From: Hawksworthiomyces lignivorus
Taxonomy: Eukaryota > Ascomycota > Sordariomycetes > Ophiostomatales > Ophiostomataceae
Assembly (NCBI GenBank): GCA_002917075.1
Contig: NTMA01000035.1
Span: 124,001 to 188,000 of the forward strand
Length of the DNA: 64,000 nt
Reading direction: 5' to 3'
Shown in pieces: positions 33,680 through 45,741 of this stretch; positions within the stretch are counted from its first letter, which is position 1, and every line of letters begins with the position of its first letter. The notes below the pieces were generated by a model. The model saw only the letters and a program-made list of their open reading frames with translations. It ran no database searches and was not told the DNA's origin. The position numbers and the translations under genes were made by a program.

Positions 33680-36532
33680 TAGTGCATTGGCTAGCATCCA
33701 ACGTCGCTCCATTCACCTCGCTATGACCATTCTCGCAGTCAACTTTGTTGGAAACCCAATTGCTAAAGTTCAATTTTGCGAGATTCGAGTTCCTAGTGCA
33801 ACAACCCCCATGCTAAGGCTTGATTACCCCCCAGGGTAAGGCTTGATTGTAAAATTAATCTACCTCCAAGATCCAAAGTACGTGGATGCTTTGTCAGAAC
33901 ATAGGTACGACGCGACGCGAACGGGTAAGCTCTCAACACGAAGCTCAAGCGCGTGTAAGTCGATATTAATCATCACACAAGGCTGCTAGTACCTGGGGAA
34001 AGAATGCACCACTTAAGGCTGCTAGCACCTGGCAAGAGAATGGCTGGTCGAGCCACTTTCCAAAGGGGAGAGGAAGGCATGAATCACGGGAAATACGGAC
34101 ATTCGGAAACCGAGAAGTAAAGTACGGTGTGTAATAAAAGGCAGACAGCGGGAAGCAGGATGCGAGTCAAAATTCAGGTGTAGCAAGGCGTACAGTTGTA
34201 CTGCGTAGTAGCAAAATGACGCAGACATAAGAAATTATTAGGTTGTCCATCCCTCAGTTTGTGCTCAATCACGTGGTAAAACCTACCACATACTCCGTAC
34301 AGGCAGTTCACGTCCTCTATTGGATTATGGCAAAACAATTGAATCAAAATACCTCCTTTTCCGAGTAAACAATTGCTCACCAAGAAAATTCAGAGCTCAT
34401 ACAATGTGATCATGCAAGAGACCAGATGGCACGCGATGAGAAGGCAAAGTATTCAACCTCCAGAGAGAGGAAAAGGCTATTAGTAAGGCGCTCGCCTCAA
34501 GACCATCAATAACCCAGAGCCCATCCCTTCTTTTCTTTTCTTTTTTTTCTTTTCTTTTCCACTCTCTTCCTTTTAACTTCTTTTTACCTCATTGGTATTA
34601 GATATTTTGCTCGTAATTTTCAAAGCCACGTCAAAGGAGTTTGAGACGAAACTGCTATTTACTGTCTGCCGGAAACAGGCATTGGTGACTAGATTACGAA
34701 GCAGGTTCCTCGCATTCTAATCCGGTTGCCAACTTTGTGCTTTTATCTACTGCCAAAAAAATCCGAGTCGGTATATTATCTGCGAAATATTGTAAACCTT
34801 AAGATAAATTAGAAAGAAGAGAAGAAAGAGAAAATAAAGATACAAATTAAGAGTTTACAGAGGAAATATGAAAAATTGAACAGCAGCTCTGGATGCTGCG
34901 ACGTTCTCTCCGGCGAAGGTCAGATTCAATGAGTGCAAGGCCAGACTACCTTGCGAATCCTTTGTCTGGGTGATATACACCCTCTTTCTTTACGTGAATT
35001 TCTCTTGTATCTATGATTTATCTATTTACGGGTAGAAGAGAGGGGAAATTTCTTGTCTATTGCGCCAGCCTGTGTCTCTATGGCTGCGGTCAAGCAGTCA
35101 ACTGAGCCCCTGACTCCCCAATGATTTTTGTATCTCTTCGTAGCAAAATTTGACGGAAACCCGTATTTGCCCTTGAACCAAAGTATGGACAGGAACGAAT
35201 ATGGGCTAGTTTCGAGCTGTGGACAAGCTCAGGGACAGGGTTAGAAGGAGAGAGGGGGTCCAAGGGATCATGGAGAAGGCGGCCTAGATGAACACGGCTT
35301 ACACACTACCCAGTGACTAGTAAAGAGTCTATTTATTTGAAGTACCTCCGCTCTCCAACTACTGTGGTATACATTGGTATTCCATCCGGTGAGGTCTACA
35401 TCCAACAGATGTACACATTGTCCAGACATCCCCTTTCAAGCCAAAGAACGGACTTCGTTTATCCTTCTCCCCGAGGTGAAACTTCTCTCAGCGGCCTGAA
35501 CTAATGAATATGATTGGTTTTTCATTGATCTACTCCGGCCCAGTTAACCTATTACTGTCACATGTCCTTCGTTTAATGCTGGTTGGCTTCTTTCCCACGG
35601 GCTCTGATCATCTGAGCATCCCGTTCCATGTTGGTTATCATCTGGTATTCAACGTCAAGCAGTAATTATTTATTGGTTCGAAGCACCCCATACAGAAGGA
35701 TGACTGTGGATAAGTAAAAGAAATGTAATAAAAAACGCAGGAGAACATAGAGACCGGGCGATAGATAGCTTCCTCATCCGATTTTGAGACGATAATGGAG
35801 TTAGGGTATCGAGCGACGTTCCCTCTACGAATCTGCGAGTGCTGTGTTGGCCATAAGTTCACAGAAGAGGTAAAATAAAGCAGAAATTAAGAATGAAAAA
35901 AGAACGAAGTAGGATTCAAAGAAAGAAAGAGAGGATACCCTGGACGCGATACGGGAGGCACTGCGAGGGATGCTGGGTTTGGGTTCGGTACTTTTGTTCT
36001 CCTTGACAACAGATGTTCCGAGGAACAAAGGTCTGAGCCATACCAGTCCATTACTGGAGACCCCCCTCCGATAACCCAGTCTTGGGTCACAATATGAGCC
36101 ATTATGATTCGACATCTGTATTTCTTTTGTCTTTCTTTTCTTGAGAGCGAGTGTATGCCATACCTGTTGGCGTAACTGAATTTGGGTCCCCGCAAGGTGT
36201 AGTTTATCATGCCAGTAGCATTTAAAATCCTAAACGTTGTCACTCCCTCCCCAACGGCAGAAGGAGGGTGGTCTCATTAGAGGACTGGATGGCGATGGCG
36301 GGCACCATATTTCTCTTTATTTGTATTTCAACGTATGCGCGGTTGAAGAGGACAGGGTGTATATAAATTTCTCGTTTATCACCGGGTAGCTTTGCCCTCT
36401 GTTTCTGTTTTTTGTTGTCTTCTCTTTTATATTCTTTGATTTTTTTATTTCTTCAAAAATAATTCTAGAGGCGACAGAATATTCGATACTGGCGAAAGCA
36501 AATATCCTCTTTCCAAAGAACGGCTGACCGAC
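33680..36532. other. gene-poor intergenic region
   Basis: No gene supported over 2.8 kb. Short local duplications are present: GTAAGGCTTGATT appears at about 33836 after a similar copy near 33813, and AAGGCTGCTAGYACCTGG appears twice at about 33981 and 34016. A pyrimidine tract lies at about 34528-34560. The last 150 bp is pyrimidine-rich and may be the promoter of the small acidic ORF that follows. Confidence 0.5.
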
Positions 36533-37085
36533 ATGTCCGCATCGAACGAAAACAACAATCTCCCTCCCACGGAAGGCACCGATTCAGCAAATCCTGTATG
36601 TCTACCTTTATTTTTCTGAATTTGAATTTTGCTCTGCCCGAAACTTTTGTAACAGAATCAAGGGCCGTAACCAGAGACCTCCCGTCAATGTCGATGTCGG
36701 TCCACGTACCGAGACGCAGAGCGATGTGACCGAAATAGAATTCGAAACATACAGTCCAGTCAGCGATGTGACAAGCATAGAGTCCGGATCAGATATGAGA
36801 ACGGATGATGAAGATGAAGACGATGACATTGAAACCGGTGCCGACGCCACAACGGAAGAACATACAGAGGCCAACGCAAGCATGGACCCCGTCGACGAAG
36901 CTGCCGAATTTCAGACAGGAGCGGACCTGGGTACGACTACAGCTGGAGATGTGGACACCAACACTGGCGCCGTCCGGGCTGACGCCGCCAGGGCTGGCGG
37001 CACGGCTGGCAGTACTGACACTAGAGTAGTGACCAACGGAGATTCCGAAGCCAGAACAGATACTGCAGCCAGGACAGATCAATAA
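36533..37085 (+). CDS. possible small acidic Thr/Ala-rich protein (2 exons)
   Basis: Family not recognised. Proposed exons 36533-36595 (MSASNENNNLPPTEGTDSAN..) and 36675-37085, joined in phase 0 with donor GTATGT and acceptor CCAG, giving 157 aa. The second exon is strongly biased: acidic (TDDEDEDDDIETGAD) then a Thr/Ala/Gly/Asp-rich tail, probably disordered. A pyrimidine-rich tract typical of fungal promoters lies just upstream. Alternative acceptors exist, and the whole ORF could be non-coding; the low-complexity composition keeps confidence moderate. Confidence 0.4.
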
Positions 37086-38497
37086 ATAGAGTCGCGCAAT
37101 CCCGGAAACCTGCGCTTAGCGGATGATTTATGAGCAACGAGAATACGGGACACCAGGCGGAAATTGTCTGGGCACAGATTGACAAAGGCTACTTAGGAAT
37201 TGTACCAGTGATAATGAAGATGGGCTCATCTGAATGTGGATGGAAAGAGAAACATGCAGAATGACTGGGTTTTGGGTTGTGCTGCACGACACTTGAAAGG
37301 CGGTTCCCTTTTTATTTTCGTTTACTTTTTTTTTTCTCTTCTTCTTCTGACCATGTTAGAGAGAAGATAATTGTGATACCAACACGAGCAACTGCGGTGC
37401 TAGTTTCTCGACGGTATCCTGATTTTAGACCCTATGTGGCCGAACTCTACCATGCAAATGGATGGCCACTTGCGTATGTACGCGAAATTGATTACTCTGT
37501 GTTGTTTATTAACATCCGAAACCGTAAGATATCCGCAGAATCATGAGCCTCCCAATGCCACAAGATTTAACATAGATAGATGCATGAGTTAGACTGAAGG
37601 TCATGTCAGGTACGTATTCAAAGCAGTTCGGCCAGATGCCTTGGGCTCGGTATTAAGAACAACTAATTTTTTTTGCTGCATAGATTCAAAAAATTCAAAA
37701 CTAGATCATTTTTACTCTTGATAAAACCCTTTCGTAATAATATTCTTTTACCGTTGTGTCTTCATCTTACATACATCATTTCGTTACCACTGCTTCATCA
37801 GTTTGTTCCAGTGTGCGTCTTGTAGACGAACATCGCCACCTCCCCCCCCAGTCCGTGTAACGGCGTCTAAAAGAAGAGCCATGCCACTTTAAACGATATG
37901 TTTGCACTATGCAATCCTAAATGAAATGAGTTCCCCGAAGCAGCATGGCTCCGGAATTTGCGATCAGAAAGGACCGAGCCCCATTCTCCTTTGTAACGGT
38001 CGAATGCAGCTGTGAACCAGATGGCGCTTCTTGTGCCATGAGGCCTGCACATCTTCTCTCAGCCGTCTTCAGTTTCTGCCCACCACTATCATTTTCATCC
38101 TCTCTCCAGTCCTGCTAGTTTAGTTTGCAAATCGGCGACTGGACTGACCCCTAGCAGAGGGGCCTAGTGCGCCAAGCTGCTGTCGATCTTTCAGTCGGAA
38201 AACCGGCTCGAAAAATAAGAACAGACGCAGATAATAGCGGACGATAGGGGAAGCAGAAGGAGAAAAATGAGCGAATAGAGAGCGTTTCCAGACGAGACTG
38301 CAGCTAGGAGAGAACGGAAGAAAGACGCTAGAAAAATAGCGCGTAGATGAACCAATAGCGTTTAGGTCAACTGAGTCACATTAATTTTTGTTACAAGTAG
38401 AGGCTGAAATGGATCTATCTGGACGCTGACGTTAATGTAGTGGGAGTATTCTGTGGGAATAATATACTAAGGAGAGGAAGGGGCGGGGTCCAGGCTG
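37086..38497. other. intergenic region
   Basis: About 1.4 kb with no gene seen; includes the 3' flank of the pseudouridine enzyme gene. Confidence 0.55.
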
Positions 38498-41261
38498 CTA
38501 CGACGAGCCCCGCGCGGCGTCGGCCAGGGCGCCGGCCAGTAAGCCGAGCTTGCCGCTGACGGACTCGCGGCTGCGCAGGGTGAGGACGGCGGCGCGCTGG
38601 GCGACGTCGACGAGCTGCTCGACGCGCGCGTCGCCGGCGGCGGGCTGGGCCAGTCCGGCGACGAGGGCGCCCAGAAAGGTGTCGCCGACGCCGTTGACGG
38701 AGACGACGTCGGCGACGGGGACCTGCTCGGCGGGCGGATAGAGGCGCATGTAGACGCCGCCGACGTGGGCGGCGGGGTCGGCGGGGTCGTCGCCGTCGTG
38801 TGGCGGGGCGCGGGCCAGCAGGTAGGGTTCGGCGGCGGGGTCGAACAGCAGGGAGTCGTCGCGGGGCAGCAGGCGGACGAGCAGGCAGCCGGCGGCGCCG
38901 AGCTTGGCGACGAGGGTGGGGATGTAGGGCAGCAGCTGGACGGCCTGGACGGGGACGCCGAGGTCGGTCAGCTCGGGCGAGGCCAGGCGGGCAAAGCGGT
39001 CGCGGGCGCCGCCGCTGCCGAGGCCCAGGGCGTCGATGACGCGGAACCAGCGCGGGTCGTCCAGCACGCAGCCCCCGTGCGCGCGCGCGGCCGCGTGCAT
39101 GGCGCCCAGCTCCATCTGGTTGGGCGTGGCTAGGTCGACTAGCGGCGCCGGGAACACGCCGACGGGCTGCTGCTTGTCGCCGCTGGCGCCCGGGGCGGCG
39201 AACAGCCGCGCCGCTTTTGCCACTGACACGGGCTCAAACGCCACGCGGGCGCCGTGCTGGCGCCCCGCGCGGATCCAGCCGTGCAGTCCGGCGGGGCTCC
39301 AGTTGCCGTCGACCACGACCCAGCGCGGGTTGGTGGCGGCGACGGCGGACGTCCAGAACTCGGGGAACGCGTGCTCCGAGAATATGGCCATGTCGGCCAT
39401 GGCCACCAGCAGGTTCTTGTCGGCGTCGTTGACGGCCACGTAGTGCGCCGTGCGGGCGGCGCTGTACTCGCGGCCCAGCCGGCGCACATAGGCCGTGTCG
39501 AGGCCGTTGGTCTCCATGTCGGCCAGGACGGTGGAGCCGGCTCTGCAGCACACCCCCAAAACAACCTCGTCAGCAAAAGCTATTGGGACAAGATGGGAAA
39601 CGCCGCCGATGCAGCGTCCACGTACATGTCGTCGCCGACCAAGCTGCAAAGCTTCACGTTGGTGGCAGGGCTGATGCGGTGGGCGGCCAGCGCCACGTTG
39701 TGGGCCACGCCGCCCACGGTCTGGGCGATGGAGGCCGGGTTGGACGTGTGCAGCTGGGGCGAGAGGGACTGGCTCCCTGCTTCAGCGTAGTCGCAGCTGA
39801 GGTCCACCGCTACGGACCCTGCTACGAGAATGTCCGCATGGGGAGGGTGAGACTCTTTTTCTGCATGCGGCGCTTCCTGTGCTCACGCGTTAGTAGCTTC
39901 GATGTCATCGCAGAGCAGGCGTTCGCGTAGATACCTTTTCTGGAGCTGCCGCATAACTTGCCGCGGGAGACTTGATCTTATTGCCAGCAACAGCTGGATA
40001 CGACGTTAATTTTGAGCTGCTATGTAATGTAAGCTAGCCATACAATGAAAATAAAGCAAAAAACAAAACCCAATTATCTAAAAAGGCCTCCCAATTTTTT
40101 TTTCTCTAGTCAATTTTGTATTTACCTGCCGCTGTCGTCTTCGATCAGTTTGCTCAGCTCGACGGCTACCTTGGCCGCGCGGGCCACGTTATCCTGGACG
40201 AGGGCGACGTTGGCGCCGACGCTGCGGTTGTTGGTCAGCTCGCGGATGCGGCGCAGGACGAAGGGGGTGTTGCGGTTGCCGGTGAAGCCCTGGGCTGTGG
40301 CCTCGGCGACGGCGCGGTTGATGACGGCCTCCATCTCGGCGCGGGGCACCTCGGCGGCGGCGGGGATGGGGTTGGCCAGCAGCAGGCCGGTCTCTATGCC
40401 GAGCAGCTCCTGGGCCCAGATGACGGCGGCGGCCTCGGCCTCGTCGCGCACGACGGAGGGCGAGGGGATGCCGCTCTCGCGGGCCCAGAAGGCGGGGAAG
40501 TCGACGGGTTTGTTGTCGGCGGCGCCGTCGGCAAACGTGGCCACGCAGACGCCCTGGGTCTCGAGGTACTCGAGGGTGGCGGGGATGTCGAGGAAGCCCT
40601 TGGAGCCGCTGCTGACGACGGCGACGCGGGTGCGGCCCAGCTCGCTCAGGTCGGCCGAGATGTCCATGTGGTCCTGCCAGCCGCGGTGCACGCCGCCCAG
40701 GCCGCCGGTGCCGAACACGCGGATGCCCGCCAGCCGGGCCAGCACCATTGTGCCGGAGATGGTGGTGCCGCCGTGCAGCGGCTTCTGGCCGAGCTGCCCC
40801 AGCTGCCCCAGCTGCTGCCGCCGCCGCGCCCGCCCGACTAGCGAGGCTAGGTCGCGGCGCGACACCTTCTGGGCGCCTTCGTCGACCATGCGGGTGATCT
40901 CGTCGGGCGACAGGCCCACGCTGGGCCGGCCGTCCAGGATGCCGATGACGGCGGGCACGGCGCCGTTCTCGCGGACAATGGCCTCCAGGCGCATGTCGAC
41001 GCCGACGGCGCCGTGGGTGTAGATGGTGGACTCGAGGGCGACGACCGGCTGGTTGGCGGCCAGCGCAGCCTCGACCTCCTCGGAGACGTGCAGGAGCTTG
41101 CGCAGGGGCGCGTCCTTGCCCAGAGCGGCAGTGCTGTACAGAGAGCGCGTCCGCGGACCGCCGGCCGCCTGGCTCCTGGCACCACCCGCCGAGATGAGCT
41201 GCGACCACAGTTGACCCCGGGCCCTGCCCGCCACGTGCCGCCAGACAGCCGCCATGGTCAT
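38498..41261 (-). CDS. bifunctional pseudouridine-5'-phosphate glycosidase / PfkB pseudouridine kinase (4 exons)
   Basis: Joins the two steps of pseudouridine breakdown in one chain: the kinase phosphorylates pseudouridine and the glycosidase cleaves pseudouridine-5'-phosphate to uracil and ribose-5-phosphate. Exons on the minus strand: 41261-40126, 40016-39935, 39876-39602 and 39542-38498, giving 845 aa; all phases agree. The N-terminus is Arg-rich (MTMAAVWRHVAGRARGQ), suggesting mitochondrial targeting. The PsuG/IndA domain (about 50-370) shows VVALESTIYTHG, GGTTISGTM and SSGSKGFLDIPATLEYLETQ. A linker rich in Ala/Pro leads to the PfkB domain, from HADILVAGSVAVDLSCDY (about 420) to the signature VNGVGDTFLGALVAG with catalytic Asp. 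An LGQLGQLGQ triplet sits in the glycosidase domain. Third-position GC is very high. The fusion order matches other ascomycetes; bacteria use separate psuG and psuK. Confidence 0.93.
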
Positions 41262-41468
41262 AGAACGAGAAGCAACGGAGTCTGAAGAAACAAGGCGAAT
41301 AAACAAGCGGATTGTGGGCTGTTTCTCTTGTCTGCTCGAGGACGGCAATGGCTCGTCAATCAAATTACCGGTCTCTGCTGTTGTTATTATTGAGTTGCAG
41401 TTCAACCTGCTATGCAGGTACGAAGAGTACCTCTCGGTTTACATCGGATGATTCAGCAAGTGTCTACA

Positions 41469-41652
41469 TACGATAGCGGTACAGAGAGCACGATAGCGAT
41501 ACAGAAAGTCTGATAACGATACAGCGGGCGTGATAACGATACAGTGGGCATGAGATAGCGATTCAGTGGGTACGATAGCGACACAGAAAGCACGATAACG
41601 CTACAGTGGGCTTGATAGCGATGCACAGTGGGTATGATAGTGCTGCAGTGGG
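41469..41652. repeat. minisatellite, nine units of 20-22 bp
   Basis: Nine diverged tandem units with consensus close to YACGATAGCGATACAGTGGG; seven are 20 bp and two are 22 bp. It lies 210 bp upstream of the pseudouridine gene start. Confidence 0.9.
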
Positions 41653-42196
41653 TGAGTCTCGGCTCTCTGAGTTAATAGATAAAAGGCTGCGCTTAAATCG
41701 ATAGCAGCTTGCTGGGTTGTCGTATCTATTTCCCTTAAACAAAATTGCGTATGCAATTGAATGCTGTCATGCCTATCCTGTCCACGATGCTATATCAGTG
41801 CGACTCCGCGCTGGTTCTGGCAGCGCAAGATGACTCTTGGCTCTGACCGCTTACACCGCCGTAGGTTATGCTGACCGCTAACGGCAAACGCCGTCTGGAG
41901 CCAGTGCAGAGAGTGACCATCAGCATTAATAGCGAAAGAAAGAGCGAGATGCGCAAAATTGAGAAATAAAATGAAGCTATGCATACCGCAGCAGAAATCT
42001 ACCAAATGTAGAATCTCAATTCCGGTGGCAGCCGTGAGGACCCCAGAGTGCTCGCTCTCGCTGAGGACGACTTGGTGGAGCCTGTAGGTCTTAGTTCAGA
42101 AGGCCTTCTCCACGCCATCAGCGCGGGGCAGATAAACACCTGTTGCAATTATGTAATGCCACTGCAACTGAATGCAAAGTCTGCTTAGTAGACACA

Positions 42197-42245
42197 AGCT
42201 GCCCCATCTCTACGACTTAACTAGCTTTCTATTGGCATGGGGCAG
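42197..42245. repeat. hairpin repeat, copy 1
   Basis: AGCTGCCCCAT at 42197-42207 is matched by the inverted ATGGGGCAG at 42237-42245, with a 29-bp loop. Related to the two hairpins inside 42336-42607. Confidence 0.7.
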
Positions 42246-42335
42246 ATTGGCTTAAGTAATGCGTATATAACAAAAATACAGAATTAACGGTATCATTTTA
42301 GAAGGATTGATGCATAAAATAGCCAAATGTGGTCG

Positions 42336-42607
42336 TTGTGAAGTATTACATAACCAGAGCTGCCCCATGTCCCACTTGATGGGGCAGCTTTCATTAAGTA
42401 AGAATCGGATAAATACTATAGTCGTATAATAGAATAACTTGTTTTCTCTCTATGCTGTTGAAATACGGTTTTATGAATAATTACATCCTGATAATTGAAT
42501 ATCTAGCTTACGTACTAAAATCTGCCCTCTTTGACTACGTAATCAGCTCTGCCCCATCGAGTGCAGCATAGGGCAGCTCTAGTTATGTAATACGTAATAC
42601 TTCACAA
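42336..42607. mobile_element. MITE-like unit with long inverted ends and internal hairpins
   Basis: The left end (TTGTGAAGTATTACATAACC..GAGCTGCCCCAT) and the right end are inverted copies; the right end carries a 7-bp duplication of GTATTAC. Inside the left end is a perfect 11-bp hairpin (42358-42389, AGCTGCCCCAT/ATGGGGCAGCT, 10-bp loop), and a similar one lies at 42545-42578. The unit is 272 bp, AT-rich, with no coding capacity. AGAAGGATT occurs just outside both sides as a direct repeat. A non-autonomous element is the best reading, but no clean target duplication was found. Confidence 0.5.
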
Positions 42608-43209
42608 GGACTACTGTGTAGAAGGATTATTTTATCTTCATACGGACTAGTTGTTGATTCAATGGGTTGGATTCAAACTTAGTACGTCATATCGCCCACT
42701 GTAATTGAAGAAGGCAAGTAGTGATGTTTGAGTACCGAAGCTTCGAGAGAATATGGCAAAGGCTTGTCCAAAAATACATAGACAAACAGATTTCTTATAG
42801 ATTCGTATTGTGGTTAAGTAGTACATACTGTAATATGGACTTAAGAAAATGGCGTAGAAGTTGTATATAAAGAAACATTAAAGAATAGATTTAGCATGTA
42901 GTACGGTAGACTACAGAAGTATTTGGTTATTGTACATAAGAAAATTGGGGATGCAAAGCCCTGTAAGTTTTATGTTGGAAAGCCTGTGAAGTTTGAGCTG
43001 ATGGGGTAGAACCTACCTGTATGATTAGGCTCTTTACTGTACTTAATAGTCGTTGGCAGTAGTAAATAGTGGTTTAGCGCGGATTGTTATCTGTATTATC
43101 GATAAGAGGCTTATCTATTTTTTTTTTTTTCCCTCTGGCGCCTTTGGATTTTCTCTGGGAAAGAGCCTTCCACCACAGTTCTACACTTGGATCATCCACA
43201 CACGCCATT

Positions 43210-45282
43210 ATGCCTCCACGAAAAGGATCGTCAAGGCAGCCCGCCCAAGAGGGAAAAGAAGTCGAAATGTCAGACGCAGAGAGCTCAGATTGGGAGATTG
43301 ACGGCCGGGGCGAGGAAGAACTGCAGCGACAAAATGCGTCAGTGCCAAAGCGACCATCAGCCCCGGTGATGACCAAGGATGCCGACGAAGAAGAGCTCGA
43401 GCGGCTGGTCCTCGGTGACCGGACGGGGTTCCGCACTCAGCTATTTCTATCTGATACGGTGGACGATGCTGGGCAGTCGCTGAATGACCTGTCGCTGGCT
43501 GTCGTCGGCGCGGCGGACAACGAGGGCGAGGACGAGGGCGGCGACGAGTTCGAAGACGCCGACGATGCGCACATGTTTCTGTACGACGAGACCATGGAGC
43601 CAAATGCTGCCATGGTACTGGAGACGGCAGGCTCAAAGGGCGTGGCGGCAAAGGGCGCCGACTCCGGGCTTGCACCCGCCTGGGTGGACAGCGACGATGA
43701 GCGGCTGTCGGTATCGCTGGCTGGGCAGGACCGGCTGCGGAAGCTACGGCGGACGCAGGACGAGGACATTGTGAGCGGCACTGAGTACGCCGCGCGGCTG
43801 CGCCAGCAATACTTGCGGCTGCAGCCGCAGCCGGCGTGGGCCGTAGAGGCGCACAAGGCGCGGCAGAAGCTGCAGCAGCGGCTGGATAACGGCGCCGTGA
43901 AGAAGAGGCGGAGGAGGAAGAGCCGGCGGTCGTCCGTGTCGTCCAACGATCTGTCGGACGACCAGTCGGGCAGCGGCGGGTCTGGCGCGGACGACGACTC
44001 GGACGACTCGGGCGACGACTCGGACGCGTCCGACGACGCCGGGTCTGGCGCGCTGCCCCTCGACAAGTTCTTCCGCAGCGCCAGCGCCATGGCGGGCGCA
44101 AGCCAGCTGCTCGCCCAGCAGCAGCAGCGGGGCGGCCAGGCCAAGAGGCGCCGGCTGCTGCGGCCCGAGGTGCTCGACATCCAGAAGACGCGCGACATCT
44201 CCACCGCGCACACGGGTCCCGTGAGCTCGCTGCAGTTCCACCCGCGCTTTGCCGTGCTGCTGTCGTCCAGCACCTCGGCCGTGCTGCACCTGCACCAGGT
44301 GGCGCCGGCCGCCCACCCGACGCCCAACCCGCTGCTGACGGCCGTGCGCATGCGGCGCACGGCCATCCGCCGGGCGGCGTTCCTCGGGGAGCAGGAGGGC
44401 GCTGACGGCGACGCGAGCCCCCGCATCGTCTTCGCCGGCCGCCGCCGCTTCTTCCACACCTGGGACCTGGCCACCGGCCGCGTCCAGCGCGTCTCCAAGG
44501 TCCAGGGCCACCGCCTCGAGCACCGCACCATGGAGCGCTTCCGGCCCAGCCCCGACGGCGCCCACCTGGCCATCATCGCCTCCGACCGCAAGGGCGGCGG
44601 CATGCTCAACGTCCTCGACGTCCGCACCATGCAGTGGGTCGCCCAGGCCCGCCTCGACAGCCGCGGCGGCATCGCCGACTTCCAGTGGTGGCGCGACGGC
44701 GCCGGCATCACCATCCTCGGCCGCGACGGCCGCCTCGGCGAGTGGCGCCTCGCCTCCCGCCGCTTCCTCGGCCTCTGGCGCGACGACGGCTCCACCGGCG
44801 GCACCGTCCTCGCCCTTGGCGGCCGCGGCGGGCCTACCGCTCTCGGCGGCGACCGCTGGGTCGCCGTCGGCTCCACCAGCGGCATCACCAACCTGTATGA
44901 CCGCGTCGCGCTGGTCGACACGGCCGCGACTGCGGCCGCTTCTGCGGCGGCTTTGGCGGACGGCAACGACGACGACGCCGCCGCCGCCGCCGGCGTCGCC
45001 GTCCAGGCGCTGCCCACCCCCGCGCGCGTCTTCGAGCAGCTCACTACCCCCGTCACCGAGGTCGTCTTCACCCCCGACGGCCAGCTCCTCGCCTTTGCCA
45101 GCCGCTACAAGCGCGACGCCCTGCGCCTCGCCCACCTGCCCAGCTGCACCGTCTACCGCAACTGGCCCACCGAGAAGACCCCGCTGGGCCGCATCACAGC
45201 CGTCGCCTTCAGCAAGGACAGCGACCTGCTGGCCGTCGGCAACGACACCGGCAAGACGCGGCTCTGGGAGATCCGCGGCTGA
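43210..45282 (+). CDS. UTP18: U3 snoRNP protein Utp18, WD40 (single exon)
   Basis: Nucleolar WD40 protein of the small-subunit processome (UTP-B subcomplex), needed for 18S pre-rRNA cleavage. 690 aa without introns. The N-terminus (MPPRKGSSRQ..) is charged; acidic and basic low-complexity blocks include KKRRRRKSRRSS and the Asp/Ser-rich DDDSDDSGDDSDASDD. The family segment from LDKFFRSASAM and LRPEVLDIQKTRDI leads into a beta-propeller starting HTGPVSSLQFHPRFAVLLSS and ending TAVAFSKDSDLLAVGNDTGK and RLWEI near the terminus. Repeats are diverged as usual for Utp18. The chosen ATG is the first in frame that opens the conserved basic start. Third-position GC is extremely high. Confidence 0.93.
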   Translation: MPPRKGSSRQPAQEGKEVEMSDAESSDWEIDGRGEEELQRQNASVPKRPSAPVMTKDADEEELERLVLGDRTGFRTQLFLSDTVDDAGQSLNDLSLAVVGAADNEGEDEGGDEFEDADDAHMFLYDETMEPNAAMVLETAGSKGVAAKGADSGLAPAWVDSDDERLSVSLAGQDRLRKLRRTQDEDIVSGTEYAARLRQQYLRLQPQPAWAVEAHKARQKLQQRLDNGAVKKRRRRKSRRSSVSSNDLSDDQSGSGGSGADDDSDDSGDDSDASDDAGSGALPLDKFFRSASAMAGASQLLAQQQQRGGQAKRRRLLRPEVLDIQKTRDISTAHTGPVSSLQFHPRFAVLLSSSTSAVLHLHQVAPAAHPTPNPLLTAVRMRRTAIRRAAFLGEQEGADGDASPRIVFAGRRRFFHTWDLATGRVQRVSKVQGHRLEHRTMERFRPSPDGAHLAIIASDRKGGGMLNVLDVRTMQWVAQARLDSRGGIADFQWWRDGAGITILGRDGRLGEWRLASRRFLGLWRDDGSTGGTVLALGGRGGPTALGGDRWVAVGSTSGITNLYDRVALVDTAATAAASAAALADGNDDDAAAAAGVAVQALPTPARVFEQLTTPVTEVVFTPDGQLLAFASRYKRDALRLAHLPSCTVYRNWPTEKTPLGRITAVAFSKDSDLLAVGNDTGKTRLWEIRG

Positions 45283-45741
45283 GAGAGGAGCGTGGACCGG
45301 AAGCCTGGGGGAGGAGGCAAAATAGAAATAGCGTGTTTTACCATCTCTGACCAAAAGCAATTCGATTCGCATAGACTTTGAACGATATGTGCCGTTTCTA
45401 GCAGACACACTGAGTAGAGCTGTATTTGGATTTGACGCGTGGCGCTTGCAGATCTCAAATCTGCAGAGACTGGGGAGAGGTTTGGCCAGCCGGAACACAA
45501 ACTTAATCTGGAAAAGCATGTATACAAGGATCACATTTACGTGAGCAGCTATTCTGCGGAGACGGGGCATATTGAACCGCATTGTTGATTTTATGGGAGT
45601 TAGGAATCTTTTACCAGTACAAAAGCTAAGAATGAAATTTCGTCAACCTTTTCGACCAGTCGATCGGACCTGGCTGCAGCGGTCCCGGCAGTGTCATCCC
45701 TCCCGCCTCCTCCTTTCTACCTGAGTTTCTTCCTCTTGTTT
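45283..45741. other. convergent intergenic region
   Basis: Lies between two convergent genes; only terminators are expected. No coding signal. Confidence 0.6.

Larger units (their letters stand above)
41262..43209. other. divergent intergenic region with repeats
   Basis: About 1.95 kb between two divergent genes. It contains a 20-22-bp minisatellite and three GGGGCAGCT-type hairpins within AT-rich DNA (listed separately). No gene is seen. The last 100 bp should be the promoter and leader of the Utp18 gene. Confidence 0.6.

Noticed and set aside
40116..41022. Long plus-strand open frames opposite the glycosidase domain
   Set aside because: Same shadow effect; the minus strand carries the intact PsuG motifs.
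43437..45582. Minus-strand open frames of 500-600 codons opposite Utp18
   Set aside because: Shadows of the strongly GC-biased Utp18 gene.
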